From NCBI GenBank assembly GCA_949878435.1, contig CATLAK010000007.1, positions 56,981 to 120,980 of the forward strand: a stretch of 64,000 bases of DNA, written 5' to 3'. The DNA is from an uncultured Lachnospiraceae bacterium. Lineage in GTDB: Bacteria; Bacillota; Clostridia; Lachnospirales; Lachnospiraceae. Of this stretch, positions 34,232 to 42,076 are shown one piece after another (position 1 is the stretch's first letter; each line of letters opens with the position of its first letter). The position numbers were made by a program, and so were the translations under genes. The notes beneath the pieces are model-generated. The model was given only the letters and a program-made list of their open reading frames with translations. It had not been told where the DNA came from and searched no databases.

Positions 34232-35224
34232 TTAGGATGCACTGATCAATGAAATTTTTTCTAATTCCTCTTTTGTAAAAGAAAGATTCTCCAGCGCGCC
34301 AATATTATCCAAAATCTGCTGCGGTTTCGATGCCCCAATCAAAACGCTGGTAACCGCTCCGCCATGAAGCGCCCAGGCAAGCGCCATTTCCGCCAGCGTC
34401 TGCCCTCTTGCTGCCGCCAATTCATTTAACTGCTGAATCTGCATAAGACGCTGTTTCGTCAAAGAAGACTCCTTCAAAAACCTGCCGTCCGTCTTCACCC
34501 TGCTATCCTCTGGAATCCCATGAAGATAGCGGTCTGTCAGCATCCCCTGCGCCAAAGGGCTGAATGCAATGATTCCTTTCTTCAATTTAACCGCCGTCTC
34601 TTTCAATCCATTTTCTTCAATGCTTCTGTCAAAAATAGAATATCGGTTCTGATTGATGATAAACGGACAGCGCAATTCCTTTAACATTGCCGATGCCTTT
34701 TCCAATGTTGCTCCATCATAGTTGGAAAGCCCCACATACAGCGCCTTACCGCTTGCAACTGCCTGTGCCAGCGCACCCATGGTCTCCTCCAGCGGCGTTT
34801 CCGGGTCCATCCGATGATGGTAAAAAATATCCACATAATCCAATCCCATCCGCCTAAGGCTCTGGTCGAGACTTGCCAGGAGATATTTCCTGCTCCCCCA
34901 GTTTCCATAAGGTCCGTCCCACATTTCATATCCCGCCTTCGTACTCACGATCATCTCATCCCGATAGGGCAGGAGATGTTCCTTGACGATAAGCCCGAAA
35001 TTCTTTTCCGCGCTTCCCGGCTGCGGACCATAATTATTTGCCAGATCAAAATGTGTGATTCCATTGTCAAAGGCTGTAAAGATGAGCTGTTTCATGTTTT
35101 CATAGGATGCCGTGTCACCGAAATTGTGCCACAGTCCCAAGGAAACTGCCGGCAGCTTCAATCCGCTGTCACCGCAGCGGGAATATATCATTGACTGATA
35201 ACGCTCTTGTGATGCCTGATACAT
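34232..35224 (-). CDS. aldo/keto reductase, YghZ/GSP69-like
   Basis: About 330 residues forming the AKR TIM barrel: LKLPAVSLGLWHNFGD, then ITHFDLANNYGPQPGSAEKNFG (Asp and Tyr of the catalytic tetrad), VSTKAGY with the Lys, YHHRMDPETPLEETM with the His, and the NADPH-binding SVLIGASKPQQI at the end. This subgroup includes E. coli YghZ, which reduces methylglyoxal and L-glyceraldehyde 3-phosphate. GGAGG lies 7 bases before the 35224 start. It is monocistronic. A weak hairpin (ATACCGC/GCGGTAT, 34177-34210) after the stop may be its terminator. Confidence 0.9.
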   Translation of the reverse strand: MYQASQERYQSMIYSRCGDSGLKLPAVSLGLWHNFGDTASYENMKQLIFTAFDNGITHFDLANNYGPQPGSAEKNFGLIVKEHLLPYRDEMIVSTKAGYEMWDGPYGNWGSRKYLLASLDQSLRRMGLDYVDIFYHHRMDPETPLEETMGALAQAVASGKALYVGLSNYDGATLEKASAMLKELRCPFIINQNRYSIFDRSIEENGLKETAVKLKKGIIAFSPLAQGMLTDRYLHGIPEDSRVKTDGRFLKESSLTKQRLMQIQQLNELAAARGQTLAEMALAWALHGGAVTSVLIGASKPQQILDNIGALENLSFTKEELEKISLISAS

Positions 35225-35328
35225 AATCTTCCTCCATTTCTTTGGCTGTATGTCCAACCGTTTTCATCAGTATAGCACACTGTCTTTGCAATGTCATAAA
35301 AATTGGGGGTTATATTTGTCAGGCAGGG

Positions 35329-35708
35329 GTTCAGCCCGAAAGGGAGGGGCAGGGAACCGATGGCAGAGTGCACACCGATAGGAGCGGCAATGCAGGAACA
35401 GCGCGCAGGGGCGGGTACATCGTATCGTTTCAAGTCTTCTCTCAAAATCGGATTTCACTAACAGAATGTATATAGGTGTCTCAATGAGGACGGGTCGGAG
35501 TCAGCGGCATCCGTGCCGCGCGACTCCTGAAATCGCCATCCATGGCGATTTCACCCTGGGACGCAACATTCTGCAAGTGAAATTACCGGTTTTTCGCAAA
35601 GACTTGAAACGATACGATGTACCCGCCCCTGCGCGCTGTTCCTGCATTGCCGCTCCTATCGGTGTGCACTCTGCCATCGGTTCCCTGCCCCTCCCTTTCG
35701 GAATGAAC
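35329..35708. repeat. long inverted-repeat element, copy 2
   Basis: Arms of about 108 bases (from 35329, and ending at 35708) are about 97% complementary and run from GTTCAGCCC to GAATGAAC. Their outer sequence is unrelated to the arms of copy 1, but the tip and the inner arm cgtatcgtttcaagtct and the 160-base head are shared. Relative to copy 1 the head is on the opposite strand. The same head hairpins occur (TGAAATCGCCA at 35528-35553; GGAGTC/GACTCC). Together with 35225-35328 and 35709-35910, where I see nothing else definite, it occupies the gene-free stretch between the aldo/keto reductase and the glycyl radical gene. Confidence 0.9.
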
Positions 35709-35910
35709 TATTTCCCGTCAGAAAATATAAAACCGGACCAATATTCTAATAGCATCACGCTCTCCTCCATGAAAAACATAGTAACTCTCTAATCAGCAGC
35801 ACTTTTCATGGAACTTTATAGGGAATATCAGTCCGATTTAAGTTGTATAATTGTTAAGCTGTAAAGTTCGCGAACAATTTCTTACAGAAATGCTCTTCTG
35901 CCCTGGCAGA

Positions 35911-36156
35911 TTACATTGCCTCGTGGAATGTTCTGGAGATAACATCTGCCTGCTGTTCCGGTGTCAGTTTGATGAAGTTTACTGCATAACCGGAAACACG
36001 GATCGTAAGCTGAGGATAGTTCTCAGGATGCTTCTGTGCATCTAAAAGCATATCTCTGTTCAAAACATTGACATTCAAATGATGCCCGCCCTTTCCTGCA
36101 TATCCGTCCAAAAGATTTACTAAGTTTTCTACCTGTGCTGAATTTGTGTTTGCCAT
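35911..36156 (-). CDS. free-standing glycyl radical domain protein, GrcA-like
   Basis: Only 81 residues, equivalent to the C-terminal end of pyruvate formate-lyase. [20 protein letters not shown] precedes [18 protein letters not shown], in which RVSGYAV carries the radical Gly56. It has a good ribosome site and a start of its own, so it is not a broken PFL. E. coli GrcA/YfiD (127 residues) restores oxygen-cleaved PFL by supplying such a domain; this is shorter. The Crp/Fnr gene lies upstream on the same strand with 200 bases between, and a dyad at 36249-36262 may bind that regulator. Confidence 0.85.
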   Translation of the reverse strand: MANTNSAQVENLVNLLDGYAGKGGHHLNVNVLNRDMLLDAQKHPENYPQLTIRVSGYAVNFIKLTPEQQADVISRTFHEAM

Positions 36157-36248
36157 AATAGTTGCTCCTTTCCTTAACCTTCTTTATCATCACTTATCAT
36201 TGTTTGTTCTTCATGCCTTAATCATACGTTTTCCACTCCAAAAAATCC

Positions 36249-36262
36249 GTAACCACAGTTAC
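36249..36262. promoter_or_regulatory. candidate Crp/Fnr-family operator upstream of grcA-like gene
   Basis: GTAAC-caca-GTTAC is a perfect 5-4-5 dyad about 93 bases upstream of the glycyl radical gene and downstream of the Crp/Fnr gene. The half-site spacing is that of Crp/Fnr-type sites; the sequence is not a canonical FNR or CRP box. Confidence 0.5.
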
Positions 36263-36356
36263 AAATTCAAAATTTCCATGTATTTTTAAAAGAACATTGC
36301 ACCTTGCTGCCGCCGGTGCCTGTGTCCCTCCTGACGGGCGACCCTGCCGTAAATGT

Positions 36357-37031
36357 TCACGCTCCATAAAGCATTTCCACTGCCTCTTTATCACATACCC
36401 TGATCATTTTTTTATCGACTTCAATCAGCCCATCCTTCTGCATCCGCATCAATTCCCTTGAAAGGGAAGGCCGCGCAACTCCCAAAAAATCAGCCAGCTG
36501 TTCTCTGTTCATAGGAAGATTGACCACCGCATTTTCATCCATGGCATCAATCAGCCAGATTGCAATCCTCTCCCGCAGAGACGACGTGCTCACGATATGT
36601 AATTTCCTTGTAATCTTAAAATTGTTTTCCGAAAGAATTTCCAGCATATTCTGGGTAAGCTGCTTGTGATGGTCACAGGCATTGGAACAGAAATGGTAAA
36701 AAAAGTCCCACGGCATTTCCAGAATCTTTACGTCCGTAATCGCCACCGCGTCATACCAATAATGCTTCCTGTCTCCAAACAGAAAAATTTCCCCAAACAC
36801 GTTTCCCGCCTCAACCAGATACAGCACATCTCTCTTTCCAGAGGTGAAGTCCTTGCAGATCTGCACCTGTCCTTCCAACAAAAGAAACAGTCTGGATGGT
36901 ATGCCTCCCTGCTCAAAGATATACTTTCCTGCCGGATAACTTTTTAAGACAGATTTGGAACACTTTAAAATCCGCTCCATCTCCGCCTCTGTGATTGAAT
37001 GAAATAATTTTGACGCTTTAATATCTGACAT
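36357..37031 (-). CDS. Crp/Fnr family transcriptional regulator
   Basis: 224 residues: a cyclic-nucleotide-binding-like beta barrel at about 10-120 (YPAGKYIFEQGGIPSRLFLLLEGQVQI, then GNVFGEIFLF) and a Crp helix-turn-helix at about 150-215 (MNREQLADFLGVARPSLSRELMRMQKDGLIEV). No N-terminal Cys cluster for an Fe-S centre is present, so it is not classical FNR. Neighbours are a Cys-cluster protein upstream (24 bases) and the glycyl radical protein downstream. A role in redox, NO or carbon signalling is plausible. Confidence 0.9.
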   Translation of the reverse strand: MSDIKASKLFHSITEAEMERILKCSKSVLKSYPAGKYIFEQGGIPSRLFLLLEGQVQICKDFTSGKRDVLYLVEAGNVFGEIFLFGDRKHYWYDAVAITDVKILEMPWDFFYHFCSNACDHHKQLTQNMLEILSENNFKITRKLHIVSTSSLRERIAIWLIDAMDENAVVNLPMNREQLADFLGVARPSLSRELMRMQKDGLIEVDKKMIRVCDKEAVEMLYGA

Positions 37032-37055
37032 AACTACCGACCTTTCCGAAATCCA

Positions 37056-37727
37056 TTAGTGATAGGACTTGACAATTTCCTTTGCCGCCTCCAGCCTTTG
37101 TTCAAATTGGGGGTAAAACTCTGCTGTGACATCGTATATCTCCACATAAAACTGATTCAGCAGATACATATTCAGGCTTTTGATGATGCCATCATTTTCT
37201 GTATTCTTAACAATTTCCTGAACCCCCTTGAGGAAAAAATGCCATCTTCTAATGTAAGCCTCGTATTTTCCCAATTCCGGTATCTCCAGCCATTTTTTCA
37301 CCTTTACCTTCGTCTTGTTGGGGTAGGCACACTCATGCACCTGCAAAAAGTAGCGGAAGGTATCTTCCTCATAAATTCTGCCAAGAGGAAACATCCGGCA
37401 AAAGCCCGGTCGGAAGGCATGAATGCTGCATCTTCCCGCTTCATTTAAAAACGCACAGCAGTCCTTCCCCTGCTGCATCTTTATGTTGGGCTGGATAATA
37501 CCGTCCACCACATTTAATGCGATCTTATCCTCCATCAAGCTTTCAAAAGTAACGCCCAATCCCTGTTCCATGCTATACATATCATAAGGATCCAGAATAA
37601 TGGAATCTCCCATTCCCCGGCAGCACGAAGAACAGCCTGCACACTCGTTGCAGCCTGTTCTTACCATGTCATTTGCCAGATATAATTTACCGTCCGATAT
37701 CTGATTTAAATCAATCTCCCGCTCCAT
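37056..37727 (-). CDS. YkgJ family cysteine cluster protein
   Basis: 223 residues with an N-terminal metal-binding pattern CNECAGCSSCCRG (about 25-37), ILDPYDMYSMEQGLG, then CCAFLNEAGRCSIHAFRPGFCRMFPLG around 105-130. This is the conserved Cys array of the YkgJ/UPF0153 family, thought to bind zinc or an Fe-S centre; its function is unknown. It is probably co-transcribed with the Crp/Fnr gene 24 bases downstream. The C-terminal 80 residues are helical and not recognised. Confidence 0.85.
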   Translation of the reverse strand: MEREIDLNQISDGKLYLANDMVRTGCNECAGCSSCCRGMGDSIILDPYDMYSMEQGLGVTFESLMEDKIALNVVDGIIQPNIKMQQGKDCCAFLNEAGRCSIHAFRPGFCRMFPLGRIYEEDTFRYFLQVHECAYPNKTKVKVKKWLEIPELGKYEAYIRRWHFFLKGVQEIVKNTENDGIIKSLNMYLLNQFYVEIYDVTAEFYPQFEQRLEAAKEIVKSYH

Positions 37728-37805
37728 AATCCCTGCCGTTCCCGCCTATCTTCTGATAAGCTGTATAAAGCTTATCTTCAACTCTGTTTCTTTTTACATT
37801 GTACC

Positions 37806-38249
37806 TCAAAATGGGAGAGGTGAAAACGGAAAACGCAAAATTATTTCTGTCCTTTCTGCCAGATAAGTTCCGGCAAAGCAGATTTTTTCCTCCTGTATCA
37901 GTTTTTTCATCTGACTTCTGCTGATTTTCGTCAATTCCGGCAGCAGCTTGTCAATACGCACTTTCATCCGGTATGGATTTTGTATGATTATTCTCACACA
38001 TCCATTGTCTGTTTCCGCAGATAATGCGCTGCCGACAGACACTTTTGCTGATTCTGCCCCTAATGTCTTTGGATCAATCTTCTCACACTGGTAAACTAAC
38101 CAGATATCTACAAGGCTTCCATTGGCATTGATCCTGAATTGTCCCGTGCTGACAAAGAAAGTTTTCCTCCCGCACCCGGAACAGTTGCGGGCGATTTTTA
38201 ACGCCCTGACGGGACTGATTCTATATTCAATTGTATTTAAATAGTCCAT
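37806..38249 (-). CDS. DUF1062 family protein
   Basis: About 147 residues. YRISPVRALKIARNCSGCGRKTFFVSTGQFRINANGSLVDIWLVYQCEK is the conserved DUF1062 core with a CxxC pair that probably binds zinc. ATG 38249 is used, with GGAGA 8 bases upstream, not the longer frame to 38285. Function is unknown. The leader ORF at 38333-38359 lies 84 bases upstream, and a near-identical leader stands before the CD3324-type gene. The C-terminal half is less conserved. Confidence 0.75.
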   Translation of the reverse strand: MDYLNTIEYRISPVRALKIARNCSGCGRKTFFVSTGQFRINANGSLVDIWLVYQCEKIDPKTLGAESAKVSVGSALSAETDNGCVRIIIQNPYRMKVRIDKLLPELTKISRSQMKKLIQEEKICFAGTYLAERTEIILRFPFSPLPF

Positions 38250-38332
38250 TCTGCATCTCCTTTTACCTGCTTTTCGGATATGCAAAGACTATTACATTTC
38301 TGCCACGATATTTTTAATTGCAATAGCCTTTG

Positions 38333-38359
38333 CTATGCAATGTAATAGGGTGTGCCCAT
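38333..38359 (-). promoter_or_regulatory. 8-codon leader ORF with hairpin before DUF1062 gene
   Basis: After AGGAGG and GATT, an ATG opens a frame encoding M-G-T-P-Y-Y-I-A and ends with TAG. The TAG lies in a hairpin GCATAGC-aaa-GGCTATTGC. The same layout recurs at 38835-38861. It may be an attenuation leader or a duplicated remnant. Confidence 0.5.
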
Positions 38360-38461
38360 AATCATTCTCCTCCTTTTTCTTTCCTGTCGAAAGTATAACA
38401 GCCTGCCTTTTCAAGTAATACCTCAAAGATATTTAAGAACGATTCTTGAGAAAATTTGAAA

Positions 38462-38500
38462 GGACAAGATATCTGTGTTTATCTGTCAGATATCTTGTCC
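38462..38500 (-). terminator. Rho-independent terminator after CD3324-type gene
   Basis: GGACAAGATATCTG/CAGATATCTTGTCC is a perfect 14-bp stem with an 11-base loop. On the minus strand it is followed by TTTCAAATTTT, 4 bases after the stop at 38504. Confidence 0.85.
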
Positions 38501-38503
38501 CTT

Positions 38504-38776
38504 TCATGCTCTGCGTTTTTGGTATACCACACGTTGAATGCTCTTTTCAGACAAAAAATATTTTGCTGCCAGTTCCTCCATAGATAAGCCCAACATGTAG
38601 TCCTCATAAATTGCAGTATTTCTTTCTTCAAGCTCCTGCTTGATTGCAGTGTTTTCTCCCCACTTCCTTTTCCTTGATTCTTTGCGGGGAATATATAGAT
38701 AATCTCCGTCCACGTATTGCTGAATCAGTTCAAGCAAATCACTTGGCAGAATCTTATCTGCATTTCTATAGCTCAT
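38504..38776 (-). CDS. CD3324 family small DNA-binding-like protein
   Basis: About 90 residues: MSYRNADKILPSDLLELIQQYVDGDYLYIPRKESRKRKWGE, then a helix-turn-helix-like end (EDYMLGLSMEELAAKYFLSEKSIQRVVYQKRRA). This matches the CD3324/Mor-like small regulator family of Clostridia. GGAGG lies 5 bases before ATG 38776, so that start is preferred over 38845. The gene follows ogt and a leader ORF on the same strand and ends at a strong terminator. Function is not established; DNA binding is likely. Confidence 0.8.
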   Translation of the reverse strand: MSYRNADKILPSDLLELIQQYVDGDYLYIPRKESRKRKWGENTAIKQELEERNTAIYEDYMLGLSMEELAAKYFLSEKSIQRVVYQKRRA

Positions 38777-38834
38777 TGTGACCTCCTGCTGCATTTCTTT
38801 TTCAGGATCAGCAAAGGCTATAGCATAGCCTCTG

Positions 38835-38861
38835 CTATGCAGCATAATAAGGTGTACCCAT
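38835..38861 (-). promoter_or_regulatory. 8-codon leader ORF with hairpin before CD3324-type gene
   Basis: Two bases after the ogt stop an ATG opens M-G-T-P-Y-Y-A-A-stop. The ribosome site AGGAGA overlaps the last ogt codons. The stop lies in a perfect hairpin GCATAGC-AGAG-GCTATGC. It differs from the leader at 38333 by only a few bases. Confidence 0.5.
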
Positions 38862-38863
38862 AA

Positions 38864-39364
38864 TCAAATTTCTCCTTTCTCAAGATCAAGCATATAGCGC
38901 TTCGCAGGAAGACCGCCTCCAAAGCCCACCAGTGAACCATCTGCACCGATTACCCGGTGACAGGGGATAAAAATCATGATAGGATTTTTATTGTTTGCTC
39001 CCCCTACTGCCCTGCATGCCTTTGGATTTCCAATCTGCGCAGCGATCTCGCCGTAACTTCTGGTCTGTCCGTAAGGAATGGACTGTAATGCCTCCCACAC
39101 CCGTTTCTGAAACTTTGTCCCCACAGGCGAAAGGGGCAGAGAAAAATCTTTTCTTTTTCCCTGAAAATATTCCATAAGCTGGGTTCCCGCGGTTTTAAGT
39201 ACCGCCGTCCCCGGCTCATCTAAAAACCTCATTTTCTCATCAGACCTGCATAAATAGTACCCTTCCTCATATTCATTGTCAACAAATAATGCTGTGACAG
39301 ATCCATTATCCTCTTCTATACAAACAATCCCTATGGGTGTCTGCAGATGACATTTATGCTTCAT
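38864..39364 (-). CDS. ogt: methylated-DNA-[protein]-cysteine S-methyltransferase
   Basis: A 166-residue Ogt/AGT-type repair protein. The helix-turn-helix segment SIPYGQTRSYGEIAAQIGNPKACRAVGGANNKNP is followed by the active site I-P-C-H-R-V-I with Cys135, then GSLVGFGGGLPAKRYMLDLE. It removes O6-alkyl groups from guanine onto that Cys in a single-turnover reaction. The N-terminal 60 residues are the usual ribonuclease-H-like cap. Downstream on the same strand are a leader ORF and the CD3324-type gene. Confidence 0.95.
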   Translation of the reverse strand: MKHKCHLQTPIGIVCIEEDNGSVTALFVDNEYEEGYYLCRSDEKMRFLDEPGTAVLKTAGTQLMEYFQGKRKDFSLPLSPVGTKFQKRVWEALQSIPYGQTRSYGEIAAQIGNPKACRAVGGANNKNPIMIFIPCHRVIGADGSLVGFGGGLPAKRYMLDLEKGEI

Positions 39365-39405
39365 TTTTCCTCTCCTCCTCCCTGATTTAATGAAACTTCT
39401 CCTGT

Positions 39406-39636
39406 TTAAACTTCCTCTTGAATAATTCGTCCATTTCTATACTCATTTTGAAATAAGTCATATATATATGCAGAACCCTCCAAATAGAGTCCCGTTCCCT
39501 CATCATTAAGCTTTTCATAAGTCTCCGACGTATAAAATTCATGCATCGCATCTGCCATATCTGTCTGTTTTTCTTCCATAATGTACGCTATAATATCCTG
39601 TGTAATATATTCAATCAATTGCATTTTTTTATACAT
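39406..39636 (-). CDS. small helical protein of a DUF3990-type cassette
   Basis: 76 residues, start chosen because GGAGG lies 6 bases upstream. The pattern IIAYIMEEKQTDMADAMHEFYTSETYEKLNDEGTGLYLEGSAYIYDLF is seen in short proteins that sit beside DUF3990 genes and are often named DUF3791 or antitoxin-like. It overlaps the 3' end of the broken DUF3990 gene by 8 bases. It could be the cassette's antitoxin or accessory protein. I rely on context as much as on sequence. Confidence 0.6.
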   Translation of the reverse strand: MYKKMQLIEYITQDIIAYIMEEKQTDMADAMHEFYTSETYEKLNDEGTGLYLEGSAYIYDLFQNEYRNGRIIQEEV

Positions 39637-39995
39637 AAATTACCTCCACTTTTTTAAGATACTTAAGACTTTTTTCCGTATGAAACGAATATTGATTTGT
39701 CAATTTCTTATACTGCATTTCCTTGGTCAAGGTATTTACATCAATTATCCCATTAGAAAACTGCCTAAACAAAAGTGCCAGGTCATCATTTGCAATAGGT
39801 CCTGCGATTTTCATTCAGTTCATATGCTGTAATGCAAGGAGCTCCACCATAAATCCTCACAACACGATTTGCCATCTTCTCTGCCTGGCTTTTAATCGAA
39901 GTCAAATAAAATCCTTGTCCAAAATCCTTAAATGGTCTACATTTTGAAAAATCTATACTATGAATTTCAATATTAGATCCATGAAAAACTTTCAT
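39629..39995 (-). pseudogene. DUF3990 (ADP-ribosyltransferase-like toxin) with internal deletion and frameshift
   Basis: The 5' part gives MKVFHGSNIEIHSIDFSKCRPFKDFGQGFYLTS, the H-G-S and G-x-G-F-Y-L-T pattern of DUF3990, up to AYELNE near 39820. The 3' part, in another frame, gives KIAGPIANDDLALLF and TNQYSFHTEKSLKYL, the usual DUF3990 end. About 50 middle residues (the segment that normally carries the D-F-V-x-x-N-R motif) are missing at the junction. The gene is therefore inactivated, while both flanking small genes remain open. Its start overlaps the upstream DUF3791 stop as TAATG. Confidence 0.8.
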
Positions 39996-40216
39996 TATAA
40001 ATTTCCTCCGTTATTTTTGCAGATAAGTTCTAAATCATCTACTGCATCTTCCAGTGACAGTGTATGTTCAATATCATAATTTTCATCCAAAAATTCTATC
40101 CCTTTATATTGATACAAGTATAAAAACGCTTCTCGAGATTGAATCCTTTTCTTGCGTGCGAACTCATTTATACAAACTACAGAATAATCTACTTTTTTTC
40201 TTAATTGCTCCGGCAT
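39995..40216 (-). CDS. DUF3791 family protein
   Basis: 73 residues with VDYSVVCINEFARKKRIQSREAFLYLYQYKGIEFLDENYDIEHTLSLEDAVDDLELICKNNGG, the DUF3791 pattern. These genes are typically found directly before DUF3990 toxin-like genes, as here (TAATG overlap), and are thought to be the antitoxin part. The cassette toxin is broken, so this gene may be an orphan antitoxin. Confidence 0.75.
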   Translation of the reverse strand: MPEQLRKKVDYSVVCINEFARKKRIQSREAFLYLYQYKGIEFLDENYDIEHTLSLEDAVDDLELICKNNGGNL

Positions 40217-40278
40217 AAAGTCCTCTCCTTCCTATGCATCTATTTTTTATGCAAACTATTTTATAGTCAATATTCCAA

Positions 40279-41391
40279 TTACAATTTAGGAAGATATTGA
40301 CTGCATATGCGGTCTTCCGGCTTTTCGTCAAATAAGTAAAGCACCATAAGGAATATCCATTCCAACGGTTTCATCACAAGGTAGACCACATCTGCAGTCC
40401 AGGCATGACGGATATGCTTAGAAACCGGATATCCATAGGTATCATAAAAGCTTCTGACCGCCCTGTGAAAACGCGGCGCTTTTTCCATAATCAGCTGTTC
40501 AAAAGCATTTGCCACACACAGCTGTCTGTTCACCACTATTTTTTGCCCTTTCCTTATGCCGTACCGGGTTGGCTTAACCAGCTTTCTATGCCCGCGTAAG
40601 GAAACGGTACACAGATAGTGGGCGTCATATTCTACTGGCGGCGGCGCGATTTCCTTTGACAGGACCCAGTCGCTGGTCTTGGTAAACGCTAAGATAATGC
40701 TATCCGGCTGCTGACCAAACAGACAAAGGAGAATCACTAAAAGCCCCAGCACCGGAAGCAGCGCAATCACTGCTGTCCAGAATAAGTTTGCCCCTTTTAA
40801 GAACCACAAGTTTATTTTTTGCACGGCAGGGTTTTCATATTGAATGCTTTTTTGTTTTTCCGCCTTTTCCTTTACCAGCTTCACCATCAGCGAAACAGCA
40901 TGGACCAAATAAAGGAACGGAACGCTGCACAAACATAAAGCAACGAAAATATCAAATTCTCCATAGCGTATCCCCGTAGGACGGGCGCCGCAAAGCAGCT
41001 GGAACATCCACACAAGGCACAGCCCACAGCCAACATACACACCGCCCAGCAAGATTGCCTCAACCAGGGGCGGGAGTTTTTTCCTGGTAAATTTCAAAAT
41101 AAAATAGCTGAAGAATCCCCAAAAAGCAAATATTACAATGGACAACATATGCTCACTGGAAAAAGGCTCATGCGCCCTTGGCGATGCGCAAATATTGAGG
41201 GGCTGCTGATACCCTGGCAGATCCCACACCCACAATGCAAGCGCCATATAGATGCTTCCTGAAAAAAAGGCAATCAGTTCAAAAATCGGTCTTTCCTGCT
41301 TTTTAACAGCAAAAACAATATCCAGCGCAACGAAAAGAAAAGGTGCCAGAAACATTCCGCAAAACAATAGCGCAAAAATAATCTCCCCCAT
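40279..41391 (-). CDS. DUF6688-like membrane protein
   Basis: 370 residues with about five membrane helices in the first 230 residues (starting MGEIIFALLFCGMFLAPFLFVALDIVFAV). A soluble C-terminal part follows: FTKTSDWVLSKEIAPPPVEYDAHYLCTVSLRGHRKLVKPTRYGIRKGQKIVVNRQLCVANAFEQLI. The latter resembles DUF6688, found in Firmicutes and Bacteroidetes and of unknown role; the Pfam assignment is from memory. The gene appears monocistronic. No catalytic motif is evident. Confidence 0.6.
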   Translation of the reverse strand: MGEIIFALLFCGMFLAPFLFVALDIVFAVKKQERPIFELIAFFSGSIYMALALWVWDLPGYQQPLNICASPRAHEPFSSEHMLSIVIFAFWGFFSYFILKFTRKKLPPLVEAILLGGVYVGCGLCLVWMFQLLCGARPTGIRYGEFDIFVALCLCSVPFLYLVHAVSLMVKLVKEKAEKQKSIQYENPAVQKINLWFLKGANLFWTAVIALLPVLGLLVILLCLFGQQPDSIILAFTKTSDWVLSKEIAPPPVEYDAHYLCTVSLRGHRKLVKPTRYGIRKGQKIVVNRQLCVANAFEQLIMEKAPRFHRAVRSFYDTYGYPVSKHIRHAWTADVVYLVMKPLEWIFLMVLYLFDEKPEDRICSQYLPKL

Positions 41392-41532
41392 AAGTTCCTC
41401 CTCATAAGTACCGAACTTTTACTGCATTTTTTATCCTTATTATACTACTGCTCACCTTCTATGTAAAAGACCTTTATACCGTCAGTATCATATTGATGGA
41501 AATCAATCAAATTTACTGCCGTGAACAAAACC

Positions 41533-41600
41533 CGTCATAGGCTTAAACCATAATCTACAGCTTTGATGCAAATACATGCACTGCCTAATTGCCTATGACG
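41533..41600. repeat. 10-bp inverted repeat with long loop
   Basis: CGTCATAGGC (41533-41542) and GCCTATGACG (41591-41600) are perfect complements with 48 bases between. On the minus strand GGTTTTGTT follows. It may be a terminator of the desulfoferrodoxin-like gene or part of the leader of the gene starting at 41391. Confidence 0.4.
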
Positions 41601-41640
41601 AGCCTCATTCCTTGAATAAAAAACAGAATATAATTACACT

Positions 41641-42021
41641 CTATTGGATATCCGTTTTCCAGAATCCATGAAGATTACAGTAAGCATACGCCGCAATTGC
41701 CGTATCTCCATCTGCCAGCACAAATTCACCCACAGGCTGACTATCAGGGTTAAGCCTTACGAAGGCTCCTCCTTTTTTTGTCTCAAGATAGATCCAGCCT
41801 ATGCTGTGTTCCTCCGTCATAGGATGGAAGACGCTTCCCACCTTGACCGTAATCTTATTTCCGTCCCTTTCCACTACAGGAAGATGCTTTTCACCTGCAC
41901 CCTCCGCGGTACTGCTGTCAAGCAGGGTAAATCCTTCGCATTTACATCCGCCTAAATTCTCCTTTTTTCCTGATACCAGATATAAAATTTCCTCATCCTT
42001 TTTTAAAAATACTGCTTCCAT
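41641..42021 (-). CDS. desulfoferrodoxin/superoxide reductase-like protein
   Basis: About 126 residues. The C-terminal two thirds match the superoxide reductase core: EKHLPVVERDGNKITVKVGSVFHPM, EEHSIGWIYLE and YCNLHGFWK, giving iron ligands His46, His66, His72, Cys115 and His118. The N-terminal part lacks the four-Cys desulforedoxin site; only a C-x-C (Cys26, Cys28) is present, so centre I is absent or altered. It would reduce superoxide to peroxide in the cytoplasm. ATG 42021 is chosen with AGGAGA 8 bases upstream. It follows the oxidoreductase genes on the same strand, 55 bases after them. Confidence 0.82.
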   Translation of the reverse strand: MEAVFLKKDEEILYLVSGKKENLGGCKCEGFTLLDSSTAEGAGEKHLPVVERDGNKITVKVGSVFHPMTEEHSIGWIYLETKKGGAFVRLNPDSQPVGEFVLADGDTAIAAYAYCNLHGFWKTDIQ

Positions 42022-42076
42022 TTCAATCTCTCCTTTTTCATTCATTTTTGTGCTGCTATGCACAATACCATATGCT

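Noticed and set aside
35466..35792. A 108-residue protein across inverted-repeat copy 2
   Set aside because: Same reason: a shadow of the structured head and arm, without a ribosome site.
36249..36262. Canonical FNR box
   Set aside because: The half site is GTAAC, not TTGAT, and the neighbouring regulator has no Fe-S cysteines; kept only as a generic Crp/Fnr-type dyad.
38333..38359. In-frame TAG read as pyrrolysine in the leader ORF
   Set aside because: Downstream frames do not continue as a conserved protein in both copies, and nothing else suggests pyrrolysine use.
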